Assembly (NCBI GenBank): GCA_018969015.1
Contig: JAGWZE010000003.1
Location: 116,407-180,406, forward strand
Length of the DNA stretch: 64,000 nt
Reading direction: 5' to 3'
Source of the DNA: Alphaproteobacteria bacterium
GTDB lineage: Bacteria > Pseudomonadota > Alphaproteobacteria > Caulobacterales > Aquidulcibacteraceae
Shown: piece by piece, positions 55,965 to 64,000 of the stretch
How positions within the stretch are numbered: the first letter of the stretch is position 1
Layout of the letters: each line of letters starts with the position of its first letter
The notes under the pieces: generated by a model
The model's database searches: none
What the model was told of the DNA's origin: nothing
What the model saw: the letters and a program-made list of their open reading frames with translations, nothing else
Position numbers and translations under genes: made by a program

Positions 55965-57014
55965 ATGCGCGTCGAGGTCGATCTCGACGCCGCCATCGCC
56001 AACTGGCGCACGTTCGCCGCCCTCTCGTCCGCCGAGGCCGCCGCCGTCGTGAAAGCGGACGGCTACGGCCTGGGCGCCGCCCCGCTCGCGCGCGCCTTCC
56101 GCGCCGCCGGCGCGACCACGTTCTTCGTCGCCACCCCCGCAGAAGGGGCGGCCCTGCGCGCCGCGCTCGACGCCGAAGCCACGATCTGCGTCCTCGGCGG
56201 CTACCGCGCCGAGGACCTCGCAATGGTCCGGGACGCGCGCCTGCGCCCCGTCCTCAACGGCCTCGATCAGGCGCAGGCCTGGATCGCCGCCGGCCGCCCT
56301 GGCGACGGCTGCGTCGTGCATGTCGACACCGGCATGAACCGTCTGGGCGCCCCGCTTGCCGACATTGGCGCGCTGGCGGCGCTCGATCTGCGGCCCGCGC
56401 TGGTCATGAGCCACCTCGCCTGCGGCGGCGATCCGGGCGCGGCCCTGAACGGGGTGCAGCGCCGCCGCTTCCTCGAAGCCGCATTGGCGTTCCCCGGCGC
56501 GCGGCGCAGCCTTTCGGCGAGCGGCGGCGCCTTTCTCGGGCCGGACTACGCCTTCGATCTCGTCCGGCCCGGCGTCGGCCTCTATGGCGGAGCCCCACTC
56601 GACGCCGGCGGCGGGCCGCCGCTGCGCGCCGTCGCCCGCGTCACCGCGCCCGTGCTCCAGATCCGGACGATCGAGGCCGGCGCCACCGTCGGCTACGGCG
56701 CGACGTTCACGGCGCCCCATCCGATGCAGGTCGCCACCCTCGGGGCCGGCTATGCGGACGGGCTCTTGCGATCCCTCTCCGGGCGCGGGTATGCCGTGCT
56801 CGCGGGCGCACGACGCCCCATGCTGGGACGGGTGTCGATGGATCTCATCACCGTGGATGCGACGGGGCTCGCCGTAGCGCCCGGCGACGAGGCCGACCTG
56901 ATCGGCCCCGGCTTGGGCGTCGACGAGGTCGCAGCCGCGGCCGGCACCCTGGCCTACGAAGTTCTCACGTCGCTGCGCGGGGCCGCGCGCACGTACAAAG
57001 GCGGCGCCGCGTGA
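55965..57014 (+). CDS. alr: Alanine racemase
   Basis: Alr makes D-alanine for peptidoglycan. The 349-residue protein is a fold-type III PLP enzyme: PLP-lysine K30 in AAVVKADGYGLG, HVDTGMNRLG, SHLACGGD, the second catalytic base Tyr in VGYGATF (about residue 243), GYADGLLRSLSGRG and GRVSMDLITVD. ATG 55965 gives the normal start MRVEVDLDAAIANW. Linkage to dnaB is common in proteobacteria. Its stop overlaps the mlaE start. Confidence 0.95.
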   Translation: MRVEVDLDAAIANWRTFAALSSAEAAAVVKADGYGLGAAPLARAFRAAGATTFFVATPAEGAALRAALDAEATICVLGGYRAEDLAMVRDARLRPVLNGLDQAQAWIAAGRPGDGCVVHVDTGMNRLGAPLADIGALAALDLRPALVMSHLACGGDPGAALNGVQRRRFLEAALAFPGARRSLSASGGAFLGPDYAFDLVRPGVGLYGGAPLDAGGGPPLRAVARVTAPVLQIRTIEAGATVGYGATFTAPHPMQVATLGAGYADGLLRSLSGRGYAVLAGARRPMLGRVSMDLITVDATGLAVAPGDEADLIGPGLGVDEVAAAAGTLAYEVLTSLRGAARTYKGGAA

Positions 57015-57781
57015 ACCTGTTCGCCCGCATCGGCTATCCGACGATCGGCATGCTGCGCGAGGTCGGCGCGGCAAGCCTGTTCGCCGCGCGCGCCGCACGC
57101 GCCTGCTTCGACGCGCCGATGTATCCCGGCCAGATCGCGCGCCAGGTGATGCGCATCGGCTGGCTGTCGCTGCCCGTCGTCGGCCTCACCGCCGTGTTCA
57201 TCGGCGCGGCGCTCGCGCTCAACATCTACACCGGCGGCGCGCGCTTCAACGCCGAGCAGTTCGTGCCCAACATCGTCGTACTGGGCATCACGCGCGAGCT
57301 CGGCCCCGTGCTGGCGGGCCTCATGCTCGCCGGTCGTGTGAGCGCGGGCCTCGCCGCCGAGATCGGCACCATGCGCGTGACCGAACAGATCGACGCGCTG
57401 ACGACGCTCTCCACCGATCCGTTCAAGTTCCTCATCGCGCCGCGCCTCATCGCCGCCGTCGCGACCTTTCCACTGCTCGTGCTCGTCGCCGACATCATCG
57501 GCGTGATGGGCGGCTATCTCGTCGGCGTCGGCTCGCTCGGCTTCAACGGCGCCGTCTATCTGCGCAACACGCTCAACTTCCTCGAAGCCGGCGACGTGAT
57601 GCTCGGCCTCACCAAGGCCGCCGCCTTCGGCTTCGTGATCGCCGTCATGGGCTGCTATTTCGGCTTCCGCTCGAAGGGCGGCGCGCTCGGCGTCGGCCGC
57701 GCGGCGACGAACGCGGTCGTGGTCTCGACCGTGCTGATCCTCGCGGCGAACTACGTCATCACGTCGATGTGGCCGTCATGA
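57011..57781 (+). CDS. mlaE: Mla lipid transport permease MlaE
   Basis: MlaE is the membrane subunit of the MlaFEDB ABC transporter in the inner membrane. The 256-residue protein has five or six hydrophobic helices and the family motifs MYPGQIARQVMRIGWLSLPV, GITRELGPVLAGLMLAGRV, and AAEIGTMRVTEQIDALTTLS. The start is GTG at 57011, overlapping the alr stop (GTGA), and its stop overlaps the mlaF ATG. MlaD is encoded elsewhere (18203-18688), and MlaB and MlaC are not seen. Confidence 0.94.
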   Translation: MNLFARIGYPTIGMLREVGAASLFAARAARACFDAPMYPGQIARQVMRIGWLSLPVVGLTAVFIGAALALNIYTGGARFNAEQFVPNIVVLGITRELGPVLAGLMLAGRVSAGLAAEIGTMRVTEQIDALTTLSTDPFKFLIAPRLIAAVATFPLLVLVADIIGVMGGYLVGVGSLGFNGAVYLRNTLNFLEAGDVMLGLTKAAAFGFVIAVMGCYFGFRSKGGALGVGRAATNAVVVSTVLILAANYVITSMWPS

Positions 57782-58563
57782 GCGTCGCCGGAAAGCCCGC
57801 AAACGGGCCGAAGCTCGCCTGGGTCGGCGTCAAGAAGCGCCTCGGCGGCCGCGACGTGCTGCAGGGCGTCGATCTCGACGTCGCCGCCGGTCGCTCGCTC
57901 GTCGTCATCGGCGGCTCCGGCGTCGGCAAATCGGTGACGCTCAAAACCGCGCTCGGCATCATCCCGGCTGACGCCGGCGAAATCCGCGTCGACGGCGAGG
58001 ACGTCACCCACGCCGACACGCGCCGCCGCGCCGCGCTGATGGCCAAGTTCGGCATGCTGTTCCAGGGCGCAGCGCTGTTCGACAGCCTCACCGTCTGGGA
58101 AAACATCGCCTTCCGCCTCATCCACGCCGACCGCATGCCCCGCGCCGAAGCAAAAGCCCGCGCGCTCGAGACCATGCGCAAGGTCCGCCTCGCGCCCGAG
58201 TTCGCCGAGCGCTATCCCGTCGAACTTTCTGGCGGCATGCAGAAACGCGCAGGCCTCGCCCGCGCGATCGTCTCGCGCCCGGAAATCTTGTTCTTCGACG
58301 AGCCCACCACCGGCCTCGATCCGATCACCGCCGACGCGATCAACGACCTCATCGTCGAGATGGTCAAAGACCTCGGCTGCGCCGCCGTCAGCATCACCCA
58401 CGACATGGCGAGCGCCCGCAAAATCGCCGACGAAATCGCCATGTTGCACCAGGGCAAGATCATCTGGCGCGGCCCCGCCGCCGACATCGACCACAGCGGC
58501 TCCGCGCACGTCGAACAGTTCGTCCACGGTCGCGCGGACGGGCCGATCCAGGCGGTGGTGTAG
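57778..58563 (+). CDS. mlaF: Mla lipid transport ATPase MlaF
   Basis: MlaF powers phospholipid transport. The 261-residue ABC ATPase has Walker A (GGSGVGKSVTLKTALG), a Q-loop (FGMLFQGAALFDSLTVWEN, an MlaF-type feature), the signature LSGGMQKRAGLARAI, Walker B (ILFFDEPTTGLDP) and the switch His in SITHDM. The ATG overlaps the mlaE stop (ATGA). An MlaB-like STAS partner is not encoded nearby. It converges on the cytochrome c gene. Confidence 0.94.
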   Translation: MSVAGKPANGPKLAWVGVKKRLGGRDVLQGVDLDVAAGRSLVVIGGSGVGKSVTLKTALGIIPADAGEIRVDGEDVTHADTRRRAALMAKFGMLFQGAALFDSLTVWENIAFRLIHADRMPRAEAKARALETMRKVRLAPEFAERYPVELSGGMQKRAGLARAIVSRPEILFFDEPTTGLDPITADAINDLIVEMVKDLGCAAVSITHDMASARKIADEIAMLHQGKIIWRGPAADIDHSGSAHVEQFVHGRADGPIQAVV

Positions 58564-58596
58564 GCGCCGAGGTCGAGGTGCAGGCGCCCGCTGGGG

Positions 58597-58723
58597 TTCA
58601 CCCCTCATCCGGCGCGTTCCGCGCCACCTTCTCCCACAAGGGGAGAAGGACCACTGCGGCGCCCTTCTCCCCTTGTGGGAGAAGGTGGATCGCGAGCGAA
58701 GCTCGCGAGACGGATGAGGGGTG
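58597..58723. repeat. Palindromic intergenic repeat, family A copy 3
   Basis: TTCACCCCTCATCCGGCGCG at the left is answered by GACGGATGAGGGGTG at the right. The inner arms CTTCTCCCACAAGGGGAGAA and CTTCTCCCCTTGTGGGAGAA are as in copy 2. It lies between the convergent mlaF and cytochrome c genes. Confidence 0.92.
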
Positions 58724-58768
58724 TCAGCGCTCCCCCTCCGCAATCGCTTGCCGGCCGTCACCCCAACC

Positions 58769-59146
58769 CTACTGCCCCGCCTTCTCCGTCGCCGCCGGCG
58801 GTGTCTGGATCGACTTCAGGTACGCCACCAGCGCGCTCACGCCCTGCGGGTTGAGCTGGAAGCGCGGCATGTCCGGGTGGCCGAGCTTGATGCCGTTGTC
58901 GAGTTCCTCTTCCAGCACGTCGGCGCGGTAGCTCGAGAGGATCATGCGCAGCGGCGGCGCGTCCGGCCGCGGGCTGTCGCCATAGGCCCCGACGGCATGG
59001 CAGCGGGCGCACTGCGCTTCGGCGATGGCGCGCCCGTCCTCGACGATGCTGGCGGGCGACGGCTCGGGCGCACGCGGCCCGACGCACGCGCCGAGCGACG
59101 CGAGCGCGACGGCAAGGAAGACGAATCGGGTGGCGGCGAACGTCAT
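58769..59146 (-). CDS. Small c-type cytochrome, probable lipoprotein
   Basis: The 125-residue product has a lipoprotein-like signal (FVFLAVALASLGACV, lipobox LGAC, Cys21) and one heme c site, CARCH at residues 46-50. The likely sixth ligand is Met93 in HPDMPRFQL. This is a class I mono-heme cytochrome facing the periplasm, probably passing electrons to an oxidase or reductase that is not in the window. AGGAG lies six bases before the ATG. It is inserted on the opposite strand between mlaF and radA. Confidence 0.87.
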   Translation of the reverse strand: MTFAATRFVFLAVALASLGACVGPRAPEPSPASIVEDGRAIAEAQCARCHAVGAYGDSPRPDAPPLRMILSSYRADVLEEELDNGIKLGHPDMPRFQLNPQGVSALVAYLKSIQTPPAATEKAGQ

Positions 59147-59249
59147 GCCGGCTCCTGCGGTTGGCGCGGCGAAGTCGATCACCTTTGGTTCGGGCCCGTC
59201 AACAGACGCGGATGTGACGCGGGCGGGCAAATCGGCGTAGAGCGAAGCC

Positions 59250-60626
59250 ATGGCCAAGTCCGACACCATCTTCATCTGCCAGGCGTGCGGCGCGATCTCG
59301 CCGAAATGGGCTGGCAAATGCGAAGCCTGCGGGTCCTGGAACACGCTTCAGGAAGAAACCGTCCGCGCCGTCGTTCCCGGCGCGCTGGCCGCGCCCACGG
59401 GCAAGCGCGGCAAGGGCCTCGCCTTCGCCGACCTCGCCGGCGAATCGACGCCGCCCGCCCGGTTCCAGAGTGGCGTCGCGGAATTCGATCGCGTCTGCGG
59501 CGGCGGCCTCGTGCCTGCGAGCGCCGTGCTGATCGGCGGCGATCCCGGCGTCGGCAAATCGACGCTGCTGCTGCAGGCCGCAGCCGGCCTCGCCCGCGGC
59601 GGCGCGACCGTCGCCTATGTCACGGGCGAAGAAGCCGAAGCCCAGGTGCAGGACCGCGCGCGGCGGCTCGGCGTCGCCGACAGCGCGGTGCGCCTCGCCG
59701 CCGAGACCGACCTGCGCCAGATCCTCGACGGGCTCAAATCGCTGAAGCCCGACGTCGTCATCATCGATTCGATCCAGACCCTGTGGGCCGAAGGCGTGAA
59801 CGCCGCGCCCGGCACCGTCGTGCAGGTGCGCGCCTGCGCCCACGAACTGGTGCGTCACGCCAAGAAAGCCGGCTGCGCCATCCTGCTGGTCGGTCACGTG
59901 ACGAAGGACGGCCAGATCGCCGGCCCGCGCGTCGTCGAACATCTGGTCGACGCCGTGATCTATTTCGAAGGCGAGCGCGGCGTGCCGTTCCGCATCCTGC
60001 GGGCGGTGAAGAACCGCTTCGGCGCCACCGACGAAATCGGCGTGTTCGAGATGGTCGAGAAAGGCCTGCGCGAAACGCCCAATCCCTCCGCGCTCTTCCT
60101 CGGCCCGAGCGGCCGTCGCTCCAGCGGCGCGGCGGTGTTCGCGGCCGTCGAAGGCTCGCGCCCGATGCTCGTCGAGATCCAGGCGCTGGCCTCGCCCGCC
60201 GCCTACGGCACGCCGCGCCGCGCCGTGGTGGGCTGGGATACGTCGCGCCTCGCCATGATCCTCGCCGTGCTGGAAACGCGCTGCGGGCTTGGTTTCGCCG
60301 GTCGGGACGTGTACCTAAGCATCGCCGGAGGCCTGAAAATCACCGAGCCCGCCGCCGATCTCGCGGTCGCGGCGGCTTTGATTTCAGCGCTTTTTGACGA
60401 GCCCTTGCCGGACGATTGCGTCGTTTTCGGCGAGGCGGCTCTCTCGGGTGACGTTCGCGCCGTCGGGCGGACGGAACTGCGCCTGAAGGAAGCCGCGAAG
60501 CTCGGATTTCGGCGGGCGCTCGCTCCCGTGGGGGCGGAGGCGAGTGTCGGCGTGAACGTGCGGGAACTCGCGAGATTGACCGATCTCGTCGAGACGATCG
60601 CACCGCAAGCGCAGCGCGGCGGCTAG
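59250..60626 (+). CDS. radA: DNA repair protein RadA
   Basis: RadA is a RecA-like, DnaB-type motor that drives branch migration in recombination. The 458-residue protein has an N-terminal four-Cys zinc finger (FICQACGAISPKWAGKCEAC), Walker A (GGDPGVGKSTLLLQAA), Walker B (VVIIDSIQT), the RadA-specific KNRFGATDEIGVFEM, and a C-terminal Lon-like domain (RDVYLSIAGGLKITEPAADL). Length is standard. It is divergent from the cytochrome c gene with 103 bases between. Confidence 0.97.
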   Translation: MAKSDTIFICQACGAISPKWAGKCEACGSWNTLQEETVRAVVPGALAAPTGKRGKGLAFADLAGESTPPARFQSGVAEFDRVCGGGLVPASAVLIGGDPGVGKSTLLLQAAAGLARGGATVAYVTGEEAEAQVQDRARRLGVADSAVRLAAETDLRQILDGLKSLKPDVVIIDSIQTLWAEGVNAAPGTVVQVRACAHELVRHAKKAGCAILLVGHVTKDGQIAGPRVVEHLVDAVIYFEGERGVPFRILRAVKNRFGATDEIGVFEMVEKGLRETPNPSALFLGPSGRRSSGAAVFAAVEGSRPMLVEIQALASPAAYGTPRRAVVGWDTSRLAMILAVLETRCGLGFAGRDVYLSIAGGLKITEPAADLAVAAALISALFDEPLPDDCVVFGEAALSGDVRAVGRTELRLKEAAKLGFRRALAPVGAEASVGVNVRELARLTDLVETIAPQAQRGG

Positions 60627-60686
60627 CCGGCGGCGCGAAGTCTTCCGGCGGCCGAAAGCCGCTGTTCGAAGGGGGTGGAGACGGCG

Positions 60687-61238
60687 ATGGACGCGATCGG
60701 GTTGAATTGGTTCGACGCCCTGGCCCTCGGGATCATCCTGATTTCGGGCGTGATGGCGTTCGCGCGCGGCCTGCTGCGCGAAGTCTTCTCGATCGTCGCC
60801 TTCATCGGCGGCGCGCTCGCGGCGCTCTATCTGCGCCAGTTCGTGACGCCCCTTCTGAACGGGTTTTTCCAGCCGCCGATCGTCGCCGAGGCGGCAGCCG
60901 CAGTGATCCTGTTCCTCGTCGTGTTCATCGCGATCACGGTGGTGACGTCGATCCTCGCCAAGGCCGTTCACCAATCGACCGAGATCGGCGCGCTCGATCG
61001 CTTCGCGGGCCTGGCCTTCGGGGTGTTCCGCGGCCTGCTGATTCTCGCCCTCGCGGTCCTGCTGATGCGCCACATCACGGGCGCGCCGCAGGCCCCGATG
61101 CCCCGCTTCATGACCGAAGCGCGGCTTTATCCAGTTTTGAATCAGGCGGCGAGCATGGTCGAAGCGGTAATTCCGCAAGCGAGAACCTATATTCGCGACA
61201 AGACCGCGCCTGAGTCGGAGAGCCCGACCCAAGGCTAG
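60687..61238 (+). CDS. cvpA: CvpA family membrane protein
   Basis: The 183-residue protein has four hydrophobic helices (from NWFDALALGIILISGVMAFA) and the CvpA motifs RGLLREVFSIVAFIGGALAA and LDRFAGLAFGVFRGLLILAL. CvpA is needed for envelope integrity and, in E. coli, for colicin V production; it is usually linked to purF, as here (17 bases apart). I prefer ATG 60687, with GTGGAG about seven bases upstream; a GTG at 60675 is also possible. Confidence 0.92.
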   Translation: MDAIGLNWFDALALGIILISGVMAFARGLLREVFSIVAFIGGALAALYLRQFVTPLLNGFFQPPIVAEAAAAVILFLVVFIAITVVTSILAKAVHQSTEIGALDRFAGLAFGVFRGLLILALAVLLMRHITGAPQAPMPRFMTEARLYPVLNQAASMVEAVIPQARTYIRDKTAPESESPTQG

Positions 61239-61255
61239 CCGAGACGGGAGTTCCC

Positions 61256-62758
61256 ATGACCGAGGCCCGAATGCGCGATCCGCTCTGGTGCTACGACCCG
61301 GAGGAGGATCGCCTCCGCGACGCCTGCGGGGTGTTCGCGATCTATGGCCAGGAGGACGCCTCCGTCCTGACGGCGCTCGGCCTCCACGCCTTGCAGCACC
61401 GGGGACAGGAAGGCTGCGGCATCGCCGCCTTCGACGGCGAGCACTACCACACCGAACGCCATCTCGGCCTCGTGGGTGACCATTTCGCGGGCGAAAGCGT
61501 CCGCGCCCGCCTCCCGGGCCACGCCGCCATCGGCCACACCCGCTACGCCACCCAGGGCGGCACCATCCTGCGCAACGTGCAGCCGCTGTTCGCCGATCTG
61601 CCCACGGGCGGGTTCGCCATCGCCCACAATGGCAATCTCACCAACGCCCGCGCGCTGCGCCAGGAGCTCGTCCGCGACGGCGCGATCTTCCAGAGCACGT
61701 CCGACACCGAAGTGATCCTCCAGCTGATGGCGCGCTCGCGCCGCCGCACGGTGGTGGATCGCTTCGTCGACGCCCTGCAGCAGATCAACGGCGCCTATGC
61801 GCTCGTCTGCCTCACCGACGACATGGTGATCGGCGCGCGCGATCCCCTCGGCATCCGCCCGCTCGTTCTCGGCGATCTCGACGGCGCGCCGATCCTCGCG
61901 TCCGAAACCTGCGCGCTCGACATGATCGGCGCCCGCTTCGTCCGCTCGATCCGCAACGGCGAAGTCGTGGTGATCCGCAAGAACGCCGATGGCCGCACGA
62001 TCGTCGAAAGCAAGACCCCGTTCCCGCCAATGCAGCAGCGCTCGTGCGTGTTCGAGTACGTCTATTTCGCGCGCCCGGATTCCATCATCGACGGGCGCAG
62101 CGTCTACAACGTGCGCAAGCGCCTCGGCGAACGCCTCGCCATCGAACAGCCCGCGCCGAGCGCCGACATCGTCGTGCCCGTGCCGGATTCGGGCGTTCCC
62201 GCCGCGCTGGGCTACGCCGCCGCCGCCGGCATCCCCTACGAGCTCGGCATCGTGCGCAACCACTATGTCGGCCGCACCTTCATCCAGCCCAAGCAGGAAA
62301 TTCGGCAGTTCAAGGTGCGCATGAAGCACTCCGCGAACCGCATGGTGCTGCAGGACAAGAGCGTGGTGCTGGTGGACGACTCGATCGTGCGCGGCACGAC
62401 GTCCGAGCAGATCGTGCGCATGGTGCGCGAGGCCGGCGCCCGCGAAGTGCACTTCCGCGTCGCCTGCCCGCCGATCAAGCACCCCGACTTCTACGGCATC
62501 GACATGCCCACCGAGCGCGAGCTGATCGCCGCCACGATGTCGCTTGCCGACATGGCCAAGCGCCTCGGCGCCGACAGCGTCGGCTTCCTTTCGGTCGACG
62601 GCATGTACTGGGCGCTGGGCGAGCGGGAGCGGAACCCCATCACCCCGCAATATGCCGATCACTGCTTCACGGGCGACTACCCCACCGAACTGGAAGATCG
62701 CGACGCGGACCGCGCCTCGAAGGACTTCCAGCTTTCCCTGCTCGCGGAAGTCTCGTAA
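61256..62758 (+). CDS. purF: Amidophosphoribosyltransferase
   Basis: PurF makes 5-phosphoribosylamine from PRPP and glutamine, the committed step of purine synthesis. In the 500-residue product, the N-terminal segment up to RLRDA is a propeptide and Cys24 (DACGVFAIYGQ) becomes the new N-terminal nucleophile. The glutaminase domain has LQHRGQEGCGIA and AHNGNLTNA. The phosphoribosyltransferase domain has the PRPP loop VVLVDDSIVRGTTS. GGGAG lies five bases before the ATG. purM and purN lie about 28 kb away. Confidence 0.97.
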   Translation: MTEARMRDPLWCYDPEEDRLRDACGVFAIYGQEDASVLTALGLHALQHRGQEGCGIAAFDGEHYHTERHLGLVGDHFAGESVRARLPGHAAIGHTRYATQGGTILRNVQPLFADLPTGGFAIAHNGNLTNARALRQELVRDGAIFQSTSDTEVILQLMARSRRRTVVDRFVDALQQINGAYALVCLTDDMVIGARDPLGIRPLVLGDLDGAPILASETCALDMIGARFVRSIRNGEVVVIRKNADGRTIVESKTPFPPMQQRSCVFEYVYFARPDSIIDGRSVYNVRKRLGERLAIEQPAPSADIVVPVPDSGVPAALGYAAAAGIPYELGIVRNHYVGRTFIQPKQEIRQFKVRMKHSANRMVLQDKSVVLVDDSIVRGTTSEQIVRMVREAGAREVHFRVACPPIKHPDFYGIDMPTERELIAATMSLADMAKRLGADSVGFLSVDGMYWALGERERNPITPQYADHCFTGDYPTELEDRDADRASKDFQLSLLAEVS

Positions 62759-62767
62759 CCCGCTCGC

Positions 62768-63493
62768 ATGACAGGTCCGGACAAACCCATCGCGCTCGTC
62801 ACGGGCGCCTCCCGCGGCATCGGCCGCGCGGCCGCTCTGGCGCTCGCGCAGGCGGGCTGGCGCGTCGTCGCCGTCGCCCGCAGCCAGAAGGCGCTCGAAG
62901 CGCTGGATGACGAAATCACCGCCAAGACCGGCGAGCCCGCCGTTCTCGTGCCCCTCGATCTGAAGGACGGCGACGGGATCGACCGCCTCGGCCACGCGCT
63001 GTTCGAACGCTTCAAGCGCCTCGACGGCCTCGTCGGCTGCGCGGGCGTGCTGGGCGATCTCACGCCGCTGTTCCAGGCGCGCCCGAAAATGATGGAGGAA
63101 GTGCTCGCGGTGAACGTCACCGCGAACTACCGCCTCATCCGCTCGATGGACCCGCTCCTGCGCCAATCCCAGGCGCCGCGCTGCCTGTTCGTCACCTCCG
63201 GCGCCGCCCACAAGAACACCGCCTATTGGGGCCCCTACGCGCTCTCCAAGGCCGCGCTCGAGGCCATGGCGCTCACCTACGCCGCCGAAGTGCGCATCAC
63301 GCCGATCAAGGTGAACCTCCTCAGCCCCGGCCCCGTGCGCACCGCCATGCGCAACAAGGCCTTCCCCGGCGAAGACCCGATGACGCTGCCGACGCCGGAC
63401 GACGTCGCCCCCCTCATCGTCGCGCTCCTCTCGCCCGACTGCGACCGCCACGGCGAAATCGTGCGCTTCGAACGCGCCGGCGCGGTGAACTGA
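62768..63493 (+). CDS. Short-chain dehydrogenase/reductase (YciK-like)
   Basis: The 241-residue SDR has TGASRGIGRAAALALAQAG, DGLVGCAGVLGDLTPL (a GCAG variant of NNAG), a Ser in FVTSGAAHKNTAYWG, YALSKAALEAM, and NLLSPGPVRTAMR. The arrangement resembles YciK-type reductases, whose substrates are mostly unknown. It starts ten bases after the purF stop and is probably co-transcribed. A weak ribosome-binding site makes the start less certain. Confidence 0.87.
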   Translation: MTGPDKPIALVTGASRGIGRAAALALAQAGWRVVAVARSQKALEALDDEITAKTGEPAVLVPLDLKDGDGIDRLGHALFERFKRLDGLVGCAGVLGDLTPLFQARPKMMEEVLAVNVTANYRLIRSMDPLLRQSQAPRCLFVTSGAAHKNTAYWGPYALSKAALEAMALTYAAEVRITPIKVNLLSPGPVRTAMRNKAFPGEDPMTLPTPDDVAPLIVALLSPDCDRHGEIVRFERAGAVN

Positions 63494-63893
63494 AGCGCCC
63501 TCACCGCGACGCCCTTTCCGCCAGACAAAGCCCTCACCCAGTGGGGGAGGGTTGGGACCGGAAGAAGGCCGCACCCACCCACCTCTCCGTCATCCTCGCC
63601 TCGCACCCCGTGCGAGGCGGGGATCCAGAGGCCACATCACCCTGCAAATCTCCGCCTCCGGACAAAGCCCTCCCCCAGCGGGGGAGGGTTGGGAGGGGGA
63701 GATATGCGCCCCCACGCTCTCCGTCATCCTCGCCTCGCACCCCGTGCGAGGCGGGGATCCAGAGGCCACATCACCCTGCAAATCTCCGCTTCCGGACCAA
63801 GCCCTCCCCCAGCGGGGGAGGGTTGGGAGGGGGAGATGTGCGCTTCTCCTGGCGCCGAAAGCGCGCCCTCTCCCCACCCCCATCCCCTCCCCG
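63494..63893. repeat. Geneless spacer with 134-bp tandem repeat built of family B and C elements
   Basis: No gene is seen here. Two copies of a 134-base unit (63585-63718 and 63719 to about 63848) are nearly identical. Each holds a half family B element (CTCCGTCATCCTCGCCTCGC and GGCGGGGATCCAGAGG), CACATCACCCTGCAAATCTC, and the family C hairpin (CCCTCCCCCAGCGGGGGAGG). A partial third unit precedes them from about 63524. The copies differ at a few bases only. Confidence 0.88.
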
Positions 63894-64000
63894 TGTACAG
63901 ACCGGACACATAGGTGACAGGCGTTCGGAGACATGGGTGACACCTTTTCCCGATCCGGGAGGGTCGGGCGATGCCGTGGGAAGCCATGTCGAAGCGGGAT
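63894..64000 (+). mobile_element. Left end of an insertion-sequence-like element (truncated by window edge)
   Basis: TGTACAGACCGGACACATAGG followed by TGACAGGCGTTCGGAGACATGGGTGACA gives a TGT-starting terminal region with the repeated motif GACAYAKGTGACA. It leads into a ribosome-binding site and an ATG. I infer an IS481-type element from this layout and from the first residues of the gene; the rest and the other end are outside the window. Confidence 0.5.
63971..64000 (+). CDS. Start of a probable transposase gene (partial)
   Basis: An ATG at 63971 has GGGAGG about eight bases upstream and reads MPWEAMSKRD to the window edge. A MPW start is common in IS481-like integrase-core transposases. 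Ten residues are too few for a firm call. Confidence 0.4.
   Translation, partial: MPWEAMSKRD

Noticed and set aside
61235..63574. A 779-codon minus-strand frame opposite purF and the SDR
   Set aside because: It is antisense to purF, whose catalytic Cys, PRPP loop and length are certain.
63585..63848. Tandem repeat read as a coding region (frames giving HPRLAPRARRGS-type peptides)
   Set aside because: The peptides come from the repeat DNA itself, occur in several frames and on both strands, and have no conserved domain.

Overview
This window is GC-rich chromosomal DNA, almost wholly coding. It looks like an alphaproteobacterium, possibly of the Caulobacterales/Hyphomonadales type, but the rank below class is an inference from gene order alone. 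The pointers are the divergent rne / amiC-mrcA-prfB arrangement, the accB-accC-aat-DUF2155-NDUFA12 neighbourhood, an NDUFA12-type complex I subunit, an Hda-type DnaA homologue next to ppk and ppx, and the runs fabD-fabG-acpP-fabF-mltG-yicC-gmk and rpsF-rpsR-rplI-dnaB-alr. Nearly every gene is a chromosomal core gene. No prophage, CRISPR array, rRNA or tRNA was seen. The only clear mobile DNA is the start of an insertion-sequence-like element at the extreme right end.

Layout. 1-8 kb: end of a methyltransferase, a secreted seven-blade FG-GAP propeller, prfB with a classical programmed frameshift, an SDR, then mrcA (PBP1A) and amiC. 8.4-13.3 kb: rne with a 499-base upstream gap, an M48 metalloprotease with TPR-like repeats and a DsbA-like thiol oxidoreductase. 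13.4-19.1 kb: thiSG, aroQ, accBC, aat, then DUF2155, mlaD and an NDUFA12-like gene. 19.3-25.4 kb: a 922-residue protein that looks like a catalytically dead class II ribonucleotide reductase, a secreted pentapeptide-repeat protein, aspS, and a VapBC-type locus whose toxin is broken. 25.5-35.5 kb: rnd, ppx, ppk, hda, a DUF2066 protein, purMN, an SDR and ndk.

35.6-46 kb: an I78-type inhibitor lipoprotein, holC and pepA, divergent from a long envelope and cofactor run lptF-lptG, lptD-surA-pdxA-rsmA. 46-52.5 kb on the minus strand: fatty-acid synthesis (fabD, fabG, acpP, fabF) followed by mltG, yicC and gmk. 52.8-63.5 kb on the plus strand: rpsF-rpsR-rplI with an intrinsic terminator, dnaB, alr, mlaE-mlaF, then radA, cvpA-purF and an SDR, interrupted by an opposite-strand cytochrome c gene.

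Several genes serve the outer membrane and cell wall: LptD/F/G and SurA, MlaD/E/F, PBP1A, AmiC, MltG, Alr, BepA-like M48. Others serve fatty-acid supply (AccBC, FabD/F/G, AcpP), purines (PurM, PurN, PurF, Gmk, Ndk) and polyphosphate (Ppk, Ppx). Spacers are short except where they carry long palindromic intergenic repeats. Seven of the eight convergent gene pairs have one. Items most worth a second look are the RNR pseudoenzyme, the broken VapC, the repeat families placed at gene ends, and the tandem repeat beside the IS end. I did not find a convincing new multi-gene system.
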